A stretch of DNA of 33,451 nucleotides from Bacteroidales bacterium (lineage in GTDB: Bacteria > Bacteroidota > Bacteroidia > Bacteroidales > JAADJA01). The stretch lies in the NCBI GenBank assembly GCA_020438135.1, contig JAGQVF010000057.1:1-33451 (forward strand), read 5' to 3'. The notes under the pieces are model-generated. The model searched no databases, was not told where the DNA came from, and worked only from the letters and a program-made list of their open reading frames with translations. The position numbers and the translations under genes are program-made. Positions 25,957 through 33,451 of the stretch are shown here, piece by piece; positions within the stretch are counted from its first letter, which is position 1, and every line of letters starts with the position of its first letter.

Positions 25957-25991
25957 AACCGGGGTGATGTAATTTTTACGTCGCTCCGGTT
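25957..25991 (+). terminator. Long hairpin after subunit copy 2 (attenuator or stability element)
   Basis: AACCGGGGTGATGT (25957-25970) pairs along all 14 positions with ACGTCGCTCCGGTT (25978-25991), allowing three G-U pairs, around a 7-base AATTTTT loop. Only a very short T run follows, so it is a weak terminator. It begins 6 bp after the stop codon of copy 2 and precedes the minor-subunit genes. Confidence 0.6.
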
Positions 25992-26060
25992 TATAACTTA
26001 ATTTATCTGTCTGTAAAACAAGAGGCTAATCACTAATTCACCTAAAGAATTTCAAAAACA

Positions 26061-26228
26061 ATGAGTACTGTTCACAATTTCAGACAAACCCGTTACAACG
26101 AATCCAATCAGGAAGAAAATATCCATGAAGTGGACTTTTCGGAAAACTGGTTAAGTGTCTGGCTTCTTATACAGATGAATGATGACGATGCTTCGAATAC
26201 TTTACAGACAGATAATCTTTCAGAATAA
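26061..26228 (+). CDS. Small acidic 55-aa ORF preceding the minor subunit gene
   Basis: ATG at 26061 to TAA at 26226-26228, 55 codons. The product is hydrophilic and acidic with one hydrophobic patch (FSENWLSVWLLIQMNDDD) and no signal peptide. The stop is 3 bp before the ATG of the third subunit gene, which suggests translational coupling. An A-rich leader (TTCAAAAACA) precedes the start, as for neighbouring genes. I recognise no family. It may be a genuine small protein of the locus or a leader peptide controlling downstream translation. Confidence 0.5.
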   Translation: MSTVHNFRQTRYNESNQEENIHEVDFSENWLSVWLLIQMNDDDASNTLQTDNLSE

Positions 26229-26231
26229 TAT

Positions 26232-26858
26232 ATGCGGGAAAAGAAAACATATTTTGTTGTAATTGTAGCGCTGTTTGCTTTACTAAGTGCATGGCAAAGT
26301 TCAGGTCAGATTGTATGCGCCGATGTAGAGATCGTTTCCGATCCGGGCGACCGCGCCGATTTTGTTTTCGACTCCTTCAGTAAATATCTCTCAGGAATAA
26401 CTTTCCATGGAATAGCCAACGTCAATGTGAAAGTTGACGACCAATTACCAGCCAACCCCAACTGCAAATGGATGCTTTTGATGACGGTAGAAAATAATCC
26501 CTCGGGTGGCACAGCCGCCGACGAATGGGAAACTCTAGCAACATATGGGACCGGTACGACCAGTCCCCCTAAAATCGACATTCTGGACGTAAGAATTACC
26601 AATGCCTGTTCAACTTCTCCGGTCGACGGAGTTTACCAAAACTTTAACCTTGCAGGCGATATTATCGAAATAATAGAAAACACAGGTATCAGGATCAATG
26701 CCGGTTCATGCACCACCAATGTGAATGGCCCGGGTAGTTATTTAACCAATTATGATGAATTTCATTTCCAGATCGATTTCAGGATTACACCAGGATTTAC
26801 ATACAATCCCGGGATTTACCAGCTTCAGGTAAAATTCGAACTTGCAGAAGTTCCTTAA
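26232..26858 (+). CDS. Third, cysteine-containing subunit (minor/tip-like)
   Basis: 208 residues with a signal peptide ending near SSGQ. Distantly related to the two major subunits: ADFVFDSFSKYLSGITFHG matches their IEFVFDDIKDYYAGITKYG; DEFHFQIDFRITPGF matches DYYYVIDYRLLPGL; and the C-terminus NPGIYQLQVKFELAE matches PGVYTMYVQYVLVE. Unlike them it has four Cys residues in the mature part (VCADVE, NPNCKW, TNACST, GSCTTN), enough for two disulfides. A single divergent subunit next to the barrel gene is the usual place for a tip or initiating subunit in chaperone-usher operons (inference). Starts 3 bp after the 55-aa ORF and ends 9 bp before the barrel gene. Confidence 0.7.
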   Translation: MREKKTYFVVIVALFALLSAWQSSGQIVCADVEIVSDPGDRADFVFDSFSKYLSGITFHGIANVNVKVDDQLPANPNCKWMLLMTVENNPSGGTAADEWETLATYGTGTTSPPKIDILDVRITNACSTSPVDGVYQNFNLAGDIIEIIENTGIRINAGSCTTNVNGPGSYLTNYDEFHFQIDFRITPGFTYNPGIYQLQVKFELAEVP

Positions 26859-26867
26859 AGAGAATTA

Positions 26868-29849
26868 ATGATTAAAAGATCAAAACATAAACTGTTAAAA
26901 ACATATATCGGAATAATATTACTTGGACTGTTTACCCTTCAATCATTTGCTCAGGAAACAAACATTTATTCCCAGGTGAGTATTTCCGACGCACTCGATC
27001 TCTCCTTTGCCAGGAAAGAGATATCGATCGAAAAAGGACAGTTGATCTCAAATGTTTTGAGGATCATCAATACCAGTTCTGATTCAGTTCAGTTTTATGT
27101 TACCCTCAATTATCCCCCGCAATGGAGAACCCTCTTTAATCCAGGCAGACTCTACACCGTTTCAGGTGGTGATTCGGTTTTTGTTCCGGTCCGTATTATC
27201 CCCGGTACCCTGATGATCGGCGACACAAAGTATTTCATCAATGCTTACATCGAAGATAGCCGGCACCGGCAGGTGGCCGCCGAATATTTCTTCGCGTCTA
27301 CCGAAAAGGTGAGTAGCTGGGAAATGACGGTCAATCCCAATTCAAGAATATACATGAAGAATAACAGCAGTATCGCCAGGTTTAATGTCGGTCTGCTCAA
27401 TACCGGTAACGAAAGCCAGGAGATACTTCTCACATCTGCCACAGCCAGCAGCAATGTGATTTTGATGGACTCGGCAGGCAACGCCGTCCAGTTCCACAAA
27501 CAGGATGTAAGCCTGAAACCCCGTGAGGATACCAGTTTTCATTATAAAGTGAAGTTTGCTGAAGCCGAAAGAAACTTTAAAGTGGTCGACATTGAAAATT
27601 ACAGACCAACCGATATCGACGATGAGAAACAATTCAGTGTGTTTTTCCATTCAGAAGAACCACGGCGTGCAAAATACTCCAATGCTTCCCGAAGTTCAAA
27701 AATAGATTTCATTAAATTAAGCAACCGGAAAAAGGCAAATCCTTATGGTAGCGAAGTAATACCGCTTTCGGCCTATTTCAGGGTGTCGAACCTTTTAGAA
27801 GATGTGGTTTTTTCAAGTTTGCATCTCCGCGGACAAAAATTCCTCAACAACGGCGGATACCTTGTTTATAACAGCAGTTTCTATTTCTCCAGTATCGATA
27901 ATTTTTATGGTGAAAATTATGTACGCAATATTCCCTGGTATATCGGCTATTTCGATGCCAGGAAAAATCTGCAGCTGGGTTATGTAAATGGCGGTGCAAT
28001 TGGTGTACAAAGCAGCGGTAAAGGGATCAAAGGCGAAATAGAATTCATACCCAAACATTGGGCAGGTGCCTTTTATGTAAGAACACCTTACTTTTTTGGA
28101 AATGACCGGCTGAGTTCTTATGGTTTCCACCACCGGTATGAGGGCGATAAACTGAACACCCTTACCCAATACGCACATAGTCATCATAAATTTGCCAAAC
28201 TTATCACTGATGTGCTTTCATTCTCTCCCCGTGTGAGAGTGGCTAAAAAACATAACATCAATTTTATTCTTTCGTTGAGCAACAGGCAAAACTATATGGA
28301 TCCTGACAGCAATTATTCAAAACAGGGTTATATGGTGGGTGCCGGTTATACCTCCTCATTTTTCGAAAGCAGATGGCGCTTCAATATCCGGGGGACCTAC
28401 ACTTCCAAAGGCTTTGGTGCATACGGTTACCAACGGTTTTATATCAACCAGCGTTCACGCATTCGCGTTGCCGAACATCTCGAAATGTCGGTGAACAACA
28501 ACTACAACGAATACATTTACGACACTGATTATTACAATTATATCCCCGGTCTCAGCAGAAATTATTATTTCTTTAACTCGGTAAACTTTTATTCGGGTAA
28601 ATATCTCAGAGCAGCGCAGCCGGGATTGTTTTATGACATTCGCAACCATTACGGATACAATTTCCACTTCCGTGGGATGAACCTGTCATTTAATAAATAC
28701 GACATCACTAAAAATATGCAGGCTTCACTTATCTCGCATATCGGACTCGCCCGAATCATTAACGATCCGATTGAAAGCAAGGAACATTTCGTATTGAAGC
28801 TGAGCTCGATGATCCGTTACAGAAACGTTAGTTTAACAGGTTTCTACAATTACGGACCACTTTCACCGGCTATGGTCGAAGTAAAACAGCAAACAGGTAT
28901 TGTGCCTCAAACTGTGCGTGGTTCATTCATGCATACCTACCTTTTCAAAAACCGTCATGTGGTACTACAGTCGAGGCTTAGTTACCTTTATACCAACGTT
29001 TCGAACCATCACTCACTGAATGTCAGTCCTGAATTGTTTTATTACACCAACAGCGGTTGGCGATTTAGCATCAATCCCACCTATACTTTCTATACATCTA
29101 AGATCAGAACAAATTATTATGAAATACCTTCATATCTGACAAACCGCGATTACGAATTCAGACGCACAACAAGTGATAACTTCCAGGTGAGTCTCAGCAT
29201 TAAAAAAGATTTTGGTATCCCGATACCGGGTACTTTTAAAAATTACAGCGATCTTAATTTTACCGCTTTTTACGATCTGAACGGGAATAAGATCCAGGAT
29301 GATAACGAACTCGGAATCGAAAACGTAGTGATCAAAGTTGGAAACTGGACAGTGATAACCGATGCAGAAGGAAATGCCATGATTGGCAATGCCGATCCCG
29401 GTAATTTTGATTACAACGCCTTTTCGCTGGTCGACCTGAAAGGTTGGTTCCCCCTTATTACTGATTCACTGGCTGTTTTCAAGGACGAAGAAGTTGCCAT
29501 TCCATTTGTAAAGGGTGTAAAGATTTATGGATCTGTTTATATCGATCGTGAAGAAGCATCAGCCATGGATGACAAACAGATCGATATCGGTGGCATTAAG
29601 ATCTCAGCCTATAACGGCTCAGCACACCATACGCTGACCGGTTATGACGGAAGCTTCGAGTTTTATTTGCCTTTCGGTGAATATACCCTTTCATTGGATG
29701 AAACCGTGCTCAACGGACGATATTACCTCGTGAAAAACAACTATCAACTCGACCTTACCAAAGAGGTTGAAAACATGTTCATCACCTTCCATATCATCGA
29801 AAAGAAAAGGAAGATCAGGGTGAAAAAGTTTGGAACCGGAGATAACTAA
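26868..29849 (+). CDS. Large outer-membrane beta-barrel, usher-like candidate
   Basis: 993 residues. Signal peptide 1-28 (LQSFA-Q). N-terminal periplasmic region, about 30-270, with Ig/NEW3-like patterns (ISIEKGQLISNVLRIINTS, NVGLLNTGNESQEILL). Then about 500 residues rich in alternating aromatic/polar strands (about 275-780), typical of a barrel. Two C-terminal Ig-like domains follow: about 795-880 (FTAFYDLNGNKIQDDNELGI, SdrD-B/Ca-binding-like) and about 884-993 (VKIYGSVYIDREE, TGYDGSFEFYLPFGEYTL). Fimbrial ushers likewise combine an N-terminal domain, a barrel and two C-terminal Ig domains, at 800-900 residues. No TonB box, plug motif or T9SS signal is visible. It is translated 9 bp after the minor subunit. 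Sequence homology to FimD/CfaC ushers is not evident by eye, so the usher role rests on architecture and context. Confidence 0.65.
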   Translation: MIKRSKHKLLKTYIGIILLGLFTLQSFAQETNIYSQVSISDALDLSFARKEISIEKGQLISNVLRIINTSSDSVQFYVTLNYPPQWRTLFNPGRLYTVSGGDSVFVPVRIIPGTLMIGDTKYFINAYIEDSRHRQVAAEYFFASTEKVSSWEMTVNPNSRIYMKNNSSIARFNVGLLNTGNESQEILLTSATASSNVILMDSAGNAVQFHKQDVSLKPREDTSFHYKVKFAEAERNFKVVDIENYRPTDIDDEKQFSVFFHSEEPRRAKYSNASRSSKIDFIKLSNRKKANPYGSEVIPLSAYFRVSNLLEDVVFSSLHLRGQKFLNNGGYLVYNSSFYFSSIDNFYGENYVRNIPWYIGYFDARKNLQLGYVNGGAIGVQSSGKGIKGEIEFIPKHWAGAFYVRTPYFFGNDRLSSYGFHHRYEGDKLNTLTQYAHSHHKFAKLITDVLSFSPRVRVAKKHNINFILSLSNRQNYMDPDSNYSKQGYMVGAGYTSSFFESRWRFNIRGTYTSKGFGAYGYQRFYINQRSRIRVAEHLEMSVNNNYNEYIYDTDYYNYIPGLSRNYYFFNSVNFYSGKYLRAAQPGLFYDIRNHYGYNFHFRGMNLSFNKYDITKNMQASLISHIGLARIINDPIESKEHFVLKLSSMIRYRNVSLTGFYNYGPLSPAMVEVKQQTGIVPQTVRGSFMHTYLFKNRHVVLQSRLSYLYTNVSNHHSLNVSPELFYYTNSGWRFSINPTYTFYTSKIRTNYYEIPSYLTNRDYEFRRTTSDNFQVSLSIKKDFGIPIPGTFKNYSDLNFTAFYDLNGNKIQDDNELGIENVVIKVGNWTVITDAEGNAMIGNADPGNFDYNAFSLVDLKGWFPLITDSLAVFKDEEVAIPFVKGVKIYGSVYIDREEASAMDDKQIDIGGIKISAYNGSAHHTLTGYDGSFEFYLPFGEYTLSLDETVLNGRYYLVKNNYQLDLTKEVENMFITFHIIEKKRKIRVKKFGTGDN

Positions 29850-30083
29850 AATGTGGTTTTGCATTCAGTTTTAACCCTGCTCCATTTCTTACACAAACCT
29901 TCTTTTAATTTTCCTGTTCTCTTTTAAGGTTGCATTTGGATATACCTGAAGGATAGATATAGGGTTGCCCCGATGTTAATTAGTACATCAATTGCAAGAA
30001 GGGGAATCTGGTTACCACCTCCACTTCTTCTAAAAAATGTAACTTTATCGGAATAATTGTAACGAACAGGAAAAACGAGCACA

Positions 30084-31235
30084 ATGCTACATACATCTTA
30101 CATTGAGATCAATAAAAATGCACTTAACAACAATATTCAAAATATCAGGGAAAAGGCAGGTGAGGGAGTCCGTTATTCGATGGTGATCAAGGCCAATGCT
30201 TACGGGCACGGCATCGAAACCATTTTGCCCCTGATCGAAGAATGCGGCGTGGACCACTATTCGGTTTTCAGTGTGGCAGAAGCTATGCGGGCTTTTGAAG
30301 TGAAAAAGGAATCCTGCGATATCATGATCATGGGGTTCATCGATGATGAATACCTGGAATGGGTGATTGAAAAAGAAATCTCGTTTTTTGTCTTTACGCT
30401 TTACCGCCTTCGAAAAGTTGTTGAAGTGGCAAAAAAAATTAACAAACCGGCCCGTATTCACATCGAACTTGAAACCGGACTGCACCGGACGGGTTTTACT
30501 CAGGATTTGCTGGAAGAGGTGGTTTCTGTCGTTAAAAAGGAATCGAAGCATCTCAGGATCGAAGGGATTTGCTCACACCTTGCAGGCGCCGAAACCATTG
30601 TAAACTACACCCGGATTGTTGAACAGATAGTAACTTTTGGGAATTTATGCGATTGGTTCAAAAGTGAGGGCATCGAACCGACCTATCGCCATTTGGCTTG
30701 CTCGGCGGGGGTTTTGAACTATCCCGATTCCATTTTCGATATGGTGAGGGTGGGGATCTCCAATTACGGATTTTGGCCAAGCAACGAATCTAAAATGATG
30801 CACTTGAAAAACAAAGAATTTTCGGAAGATCCGCTGGAAAGGGTACTTTCATGGAAAAGCATGATCCTGAGTCTGAACACGGTGCCGGAAGGAAATTACG
30901 TTAGCTACGGACAAAGTTACCTGACAAACCGCAAAAGCCGGATTGCGACAGTTCCGGTCGGTTATGGTTATGGATTCAGCCGGACGTTAAGTAACAACGG
31001 ACATGTGTTGGTGGATGGCAGACGAGTACCGGTGGTAGGCAATGTGAATATGAACATGGTGGTGATCGATGTTACCGATGCCGACCATATAAACATAGGC
31101 GATGAGGTGGTTTTGATCGGTGAACAGAACGGACGCACGATCTCTGTCAATTCATTCAGCGACATGAACAACAGCATGAATTATGAGCTGCTCACCCGGC
31201 TGCCGGAGCATATTCCGAGAAAAGTGATCGGGTAA
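30084..31235 (+). CDS. Alanine-racemase-family PLP enzyme, divergent
   Basis: 383 residues with the fold-type III Alr layout. The PLP lysine is Lys36 (VIKANAYGHG), the catalytic tyrosine Tyr275 (SYGQSY), and the PLP-contacting Arg lies in DMVRVGISNYG. Differences from classic Alr: Glu128 in IHIELETGLHR replaces the usual carbamylated Lys; GRVSMD-type sequence is GNVNMN, so the Met is kept but the following Asp is Asn; and VGYGYGFSR replaces GYADGYPR. It interconverts L- and D-amino acids, most likely alanine for peptidoglycan, but the changed residues leave broader or different specificity possible. Many Bacteroidota carry a separate MurF-Alr fusion, so this could be an additional racemase. 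Unlinked to its neighbours by spacing (234 bp upstream). Confidence 0.85.
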   Translation: MLHTSYIEINKNALNNNIQNIREKAGEGVRYSMVIKANAYGHGIETILPLIEECGVDHYSVFSVAEAMRAFEVKKESCDIMIMGFIDDEYLEWVIEKEISFFVFTLYRLRKVVEVAKKINKPARIHIELETGLHRTGFTQDLLEEVVSVVKKESKHLRIEGICSHLAGAETIVNYTRIVEQIVTFGNLCDWFKSEGIEPTYRHLACSAGVLNYPDSIFDMVRVGISNYGFWPSNESKMMHLKNKEFSEDPLERVLSWKSMILSLNTVPEGNYVSYGQSYLTNRKSRIATVPVGYGYGFSRTLSNNGHVLVDGRRVPVVGNVNMNMVVIDVTDADHINIGDEVVLIGEQNGRTISVNSFSDMNNSMNYELLTRLPEHIPRKVIG

Positions 31236-31538
31236 AAGTAGTGGCCTGTTTTCTCTTCGGGGGTTGAAATTGTTATTTCTTTTCTATGAAGGTATTATTT
31301 GTTTGGGTATAATTAACCTCAATATTATGTCTCTCGGTATGCTTTGAAAAAAACCACTGGATTTATATTTTGGGTGAAACGATCTATGAATTACCTTCTG
31401 AAGAAAATCAAACTTCTTTCTCCCAATTTTGTTAAAATTCAAACTTTAAAGATTGAGCTGATTGGATTTCAATTAATATTCACCGTAAATTTAACCCTGG
31501 ATACATCCATCAACTCAATTTTATAAAAATATACTACC
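31236..31538. other. Intergenic region with a possible promoter
   Basis: 303 bp between the racemase stop and the phosphoesterase start. TTTG at 31343-31346, 19 bp, then TATTTTG at 31366-31372 resembles the Bacteroidota -33/-7 pair (TTTG, TAnnTTTG), one base short in the -7 box. No terminator hairpin for the racemase gene was seen. An open frame from TTG at 31344 is present but unconvincing. Confidence 0.3.
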
Positions 31539-33451
31539 ATGAAACTGCTCATTTCTTCGCCAATGTTGATGTTATTGATGTTAACCGTCGTTACATCCCG
31601 TTCTCAGGTCGGCCAGCAGGAGATTAAAATTTGTGTGATCAGCGATGTCCATTATTTCGATACATCGCTATTGATCAATGATGGAACGGCCTTCCAGAAC
31701 TACCTTACATACGACCGCAAACTGTTAAAAGAAAGTTATGCCATCACACAATCAGCCATTGACTCCATTATTGCCGAACAACCCGACCTGGTTCTTGTAT
31801 CGGGTGATATTACGAAGGACGGTGAACTGGTATGCCATCAGAAAATGGCTGCATATTTTGAAGAAATTGAAATGAACGGTGCACAGGTTTTGGTCTGTCC
31901 GGGAAACCACGATATCAATAATCCGCACGCTCAAGCCTTTGATGGCGATATAACATACCCCGTGCCTTCTGTTGATGCCGCCGGATTTGCCTCTGTTTAT
32001 GCCGGCTTCGGTTATGATGAAGCGATCCTGCGGGATACGGCTTCACTGAGTTTTGTGGCAGAGCCCATTCCCGGATTGCAGATCCTTTCGATGGACGTTT
32101 GTCGTTACGATTCCAATTACATCAACAACTATCCGCAAACCGACGGCGGTTTTAAACCCCAGGTATTCGAATGGGTGAAGGACCGCGTGATCGACGCCAA
32201 CAGCAGCGGCAAGATCATCATCGGGATGCAGCATCATAACCTGATTGAACACTTCACCAATCAGAAACAGGTTTTCACACAATATGTGATCGACGACTGG
32301 GATAATATCTCAACAGAACTGGCCGACCTGGGCATAAAAGTGGTTTTTACAGGACATTTTCATGCGCAGGATGTCGTGAGCAAGACCACTGCAGCAGGCA
32401 ATACGATCTATGATGTTGAAACCGGCTCGCTGGTCACCTGGCCCTGTCCGTTCCGGGTCATGACCATCCACACAGATGGAACCGCTTCTTTTAGCGGCAA
32501 ACGGGTTGAAGAAATTGATTTCGATACCGGATCGATGACTTTTCAGCAATATGCTAAAAATTCGCTGGAGGAGGGATTGCCTGAGTCGATCATTTATTTA
32601 TTGACCAGTCCACCCTATAACATCGACCAGGGAACGGCTGAATTTGTCGAACCCGGTTTCACTGAATCGATCATCGCACATTATGAAGGAAACGAAGGAA
32701 GCCCATCATTCAGCACCAACTTTATCATTTTTTCGCTATATCTTTCCGGTTATGGATACATCGCCGAAGGGATGGAGAGCATTTGGGACGACCTGTCTCC
32801 TGATGACTGGAACTTTACCGTCGATTTAAATCCGGAAGCTGATCCATTATTCCTGAACATAACGGTTTTGATTGAAGGTGCATATCAGGATGGCCAAATG
32901 TCAACAGCCTTAAATCCGGCTTATATACCATTGGATCAACCGTATGTCGGTTCACCGTGGAATTATACAGGTTTTCAAACGACCGGCCTGGCCCCGGATC
33001 CGGATGTAGTGGATTGGGTTTTAGTGGAAATTCATGATGCAACTGATGCCACTTCCGTTTCAGAAAATACATTGGTTGGACGACAGGTGGGCTGGTTGCT
33101 GGATAGTGGAAAGGTAACTGCGCTGGATGGTGTTTCAAATCTATTGTTTTATCAAGAGATACAGCAGCAACTTTTTGTGGTGGTGCGTCACAGGAATCAC
33201 CTGGCCATTCTTTCTGCTGACCCGCTTTTGGAATCAGGTGGAATTTATAGCTATAATTTCACAATTGGTTCGGAAACAGCTTTTGGAGGAACTATCGCAC
33301 AAACAGAGGTGGAAACAAACAAATGGGCCATGATTGCCGGGGATGCGGATGCGGACGGGATCATTACGCAAAATGATAAAATCAATTTTTGGTCAATCCT
33401 GGCCGGCAAATCGGGTTACCAGAACACGGATTTAAATTTAGACGGACAATT
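31539..33451 (+). CDS. Secreted calcineurin-like metallophosphoesterase (C-terminus missing)
   Basis: Open from ATG 31539 to the window end, 637 codons seen. Signal peptide 1-22 (VVTSRSQ). All metallophosphoesterase motifs are present: Asp36/His38 (SDVHYF), Asp90 (SGDITKDGE), Asn123/His124 (PGNHD), His232/His233 (MQHHN) and His273/His275 (TGHFHAQD), giving a two-metal site for phosphate ester hydrolysis. After about residue 330 come regions of unassigned fold, and the last visible stretch (AGDADADGIITQNDKINFW, then NTDLNLDGQ) is a dockerin-like pair of Asp-rich Ca-binding loops, which in Bacteroidota usually precedes a T9SS sorting domain. The missing end probably holds that domain. Substrate unknown; secretion suggests extracellular phosphate scavenging or nucleotide hydrolysis (inference). 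Confidence 0.88.
   Translation, partial: MKLLISSPMLMLLMLTVVTSRSQVGQQEIKICVISDVHYFDTSLLINDGTAFQNYLTYDRKLLKESYAITQSAIDSIIAEQPDLVLVSGDITKDGELVCHQKMAAYFEEIEMNGAQVLVCPGNHDINNPHAQAFDGDITYPVPSVDAAGFASVYAGFGYDEAILRDTASLSFVAEPIPGLQILSMDVCRYDSNYINNYPQTDGGFKPQVFEWVKDRVIDANSSGKIIIGMQHHNLIEHFTNQKQVFTQYVIDDWDNISTELADLGIKVVFTGHFHAQDVVSKTTAAGNTIYDVETGSLVTWPCPFRVMTIHTDGTASFSGKRVEEIDFDTGSMTFQQYAKNSLEEGLPESIIYLLTSPPYNIDQGTAEFVEPGFTESIIAHYEGNEGSPSFSTNFIIFSLYLSGYGYIAEGMESIWDDLSPDDWNFTVDLNPEADPLFLNITVLIEGAYQDGQMSTALNPAYIPLDQPYVGSPWNYTGFQTTGLAPDPDVVDWVLVEIHDATDATSVSENTLVGRQVGWLLDSGKVTALDGVSNLLFYQEIQQQLFVVVRHRNHLAILSADPLLESGGIYSYNFTIGSETAFGGTIAQTEVETNKWAMIAGDADADGIITQNDKINFWSILAGKSGYQNTDLNLDGQ

Noticed and set aside
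31344..31526. 60-codon frame starting with TTG
   Set aside because: No recognisable family, non-ATG start, lysine/leucine-rich as expected of AT-rich intergenic DNA, and it overlaps a possible promoter.

Overview
The window looks like a chromosomal segment of a Bacteroidota bacterium, probably in or near Bacteroidales/Marinilabiliales and possibly from a sediment or marine metagenome. The evidence is several proteins ending in type IX secretion (T9SS) type A sorting domains (FPNP/YPNP motif plus a C-terminal G-[ML]-Y strand), collagen-like Lcl proteins with the PYALYAE motif, acidic-run surface lipoprotein signals after the lipobox Cys, a periplasmic-propeller hybrid sensor kinase, and AT-rich leaders without Shine-Dalgarno sites. 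TGA is used as an ordinary stop in other genes here (3878-3880, 24096-24098). I see no rRNA, tRNA, IS element or CRISPR array.

Layout. 1-2400 (minus): a small T9SS cargo gene followed by a collagen-repeat/Lcl surface protein cut by the window edge. 2749-3880 (plus): CsbD-like stress protein and MscS channel. 4085-6567 (minus): AI-2E family permease and a BNR-type T9SS protein. 6807-8720 (plus): multidomain T9SS surface protein with its own terminator. 8949-9506 (plus): DUF1573-type secreted protein interrupted by one in-frame TGA exactly where the family has the first Cys of its SCGCT motif, followed directly by a hairpin; this is a candidate selenoprotein. 9689-13035 (minus): two-gene operon of T9SS BNR/sialidase-like proteins. 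13136-16441: Crp/Fnr regulator divergent from a putative surface decaheme cytochrome lipoprotein and a tandem-rhodanese surface lipoprotein, with an FNR-like box between them. 16515-22950 (minus): a hybrid sensor kinase, then (upstream) a small membrane protein and an S9 peptidase lipoprotein. 23238-29849 (plus): a six-gene locus of PapD-like chaperone, two near-identical secreted subunits, a 55-aa ORF, a cysteine-containing third subunit and a 993-aa outer-membrane barrel. It has the layout of a chaperone-usher fimbrial operon. 30084-31235: divergent alanine-racemase-like enzyme. 31539-33451: secreted metallophosphoesterase, truncated by the window end.

The two most interesting items are the candidate Sec-containing DUF1573 protein (no Sec machinery lies in the window, so this depends on the rest of the genome) and the chaperone/subunit/barrel operon, a candidate Bacteroidota chaperone-usher-like surface-fibre system. 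The putative redox-controlled surface cytochrome/rhodanese pair is third. All functions are read by eye from translated sequence; no database search was possible.
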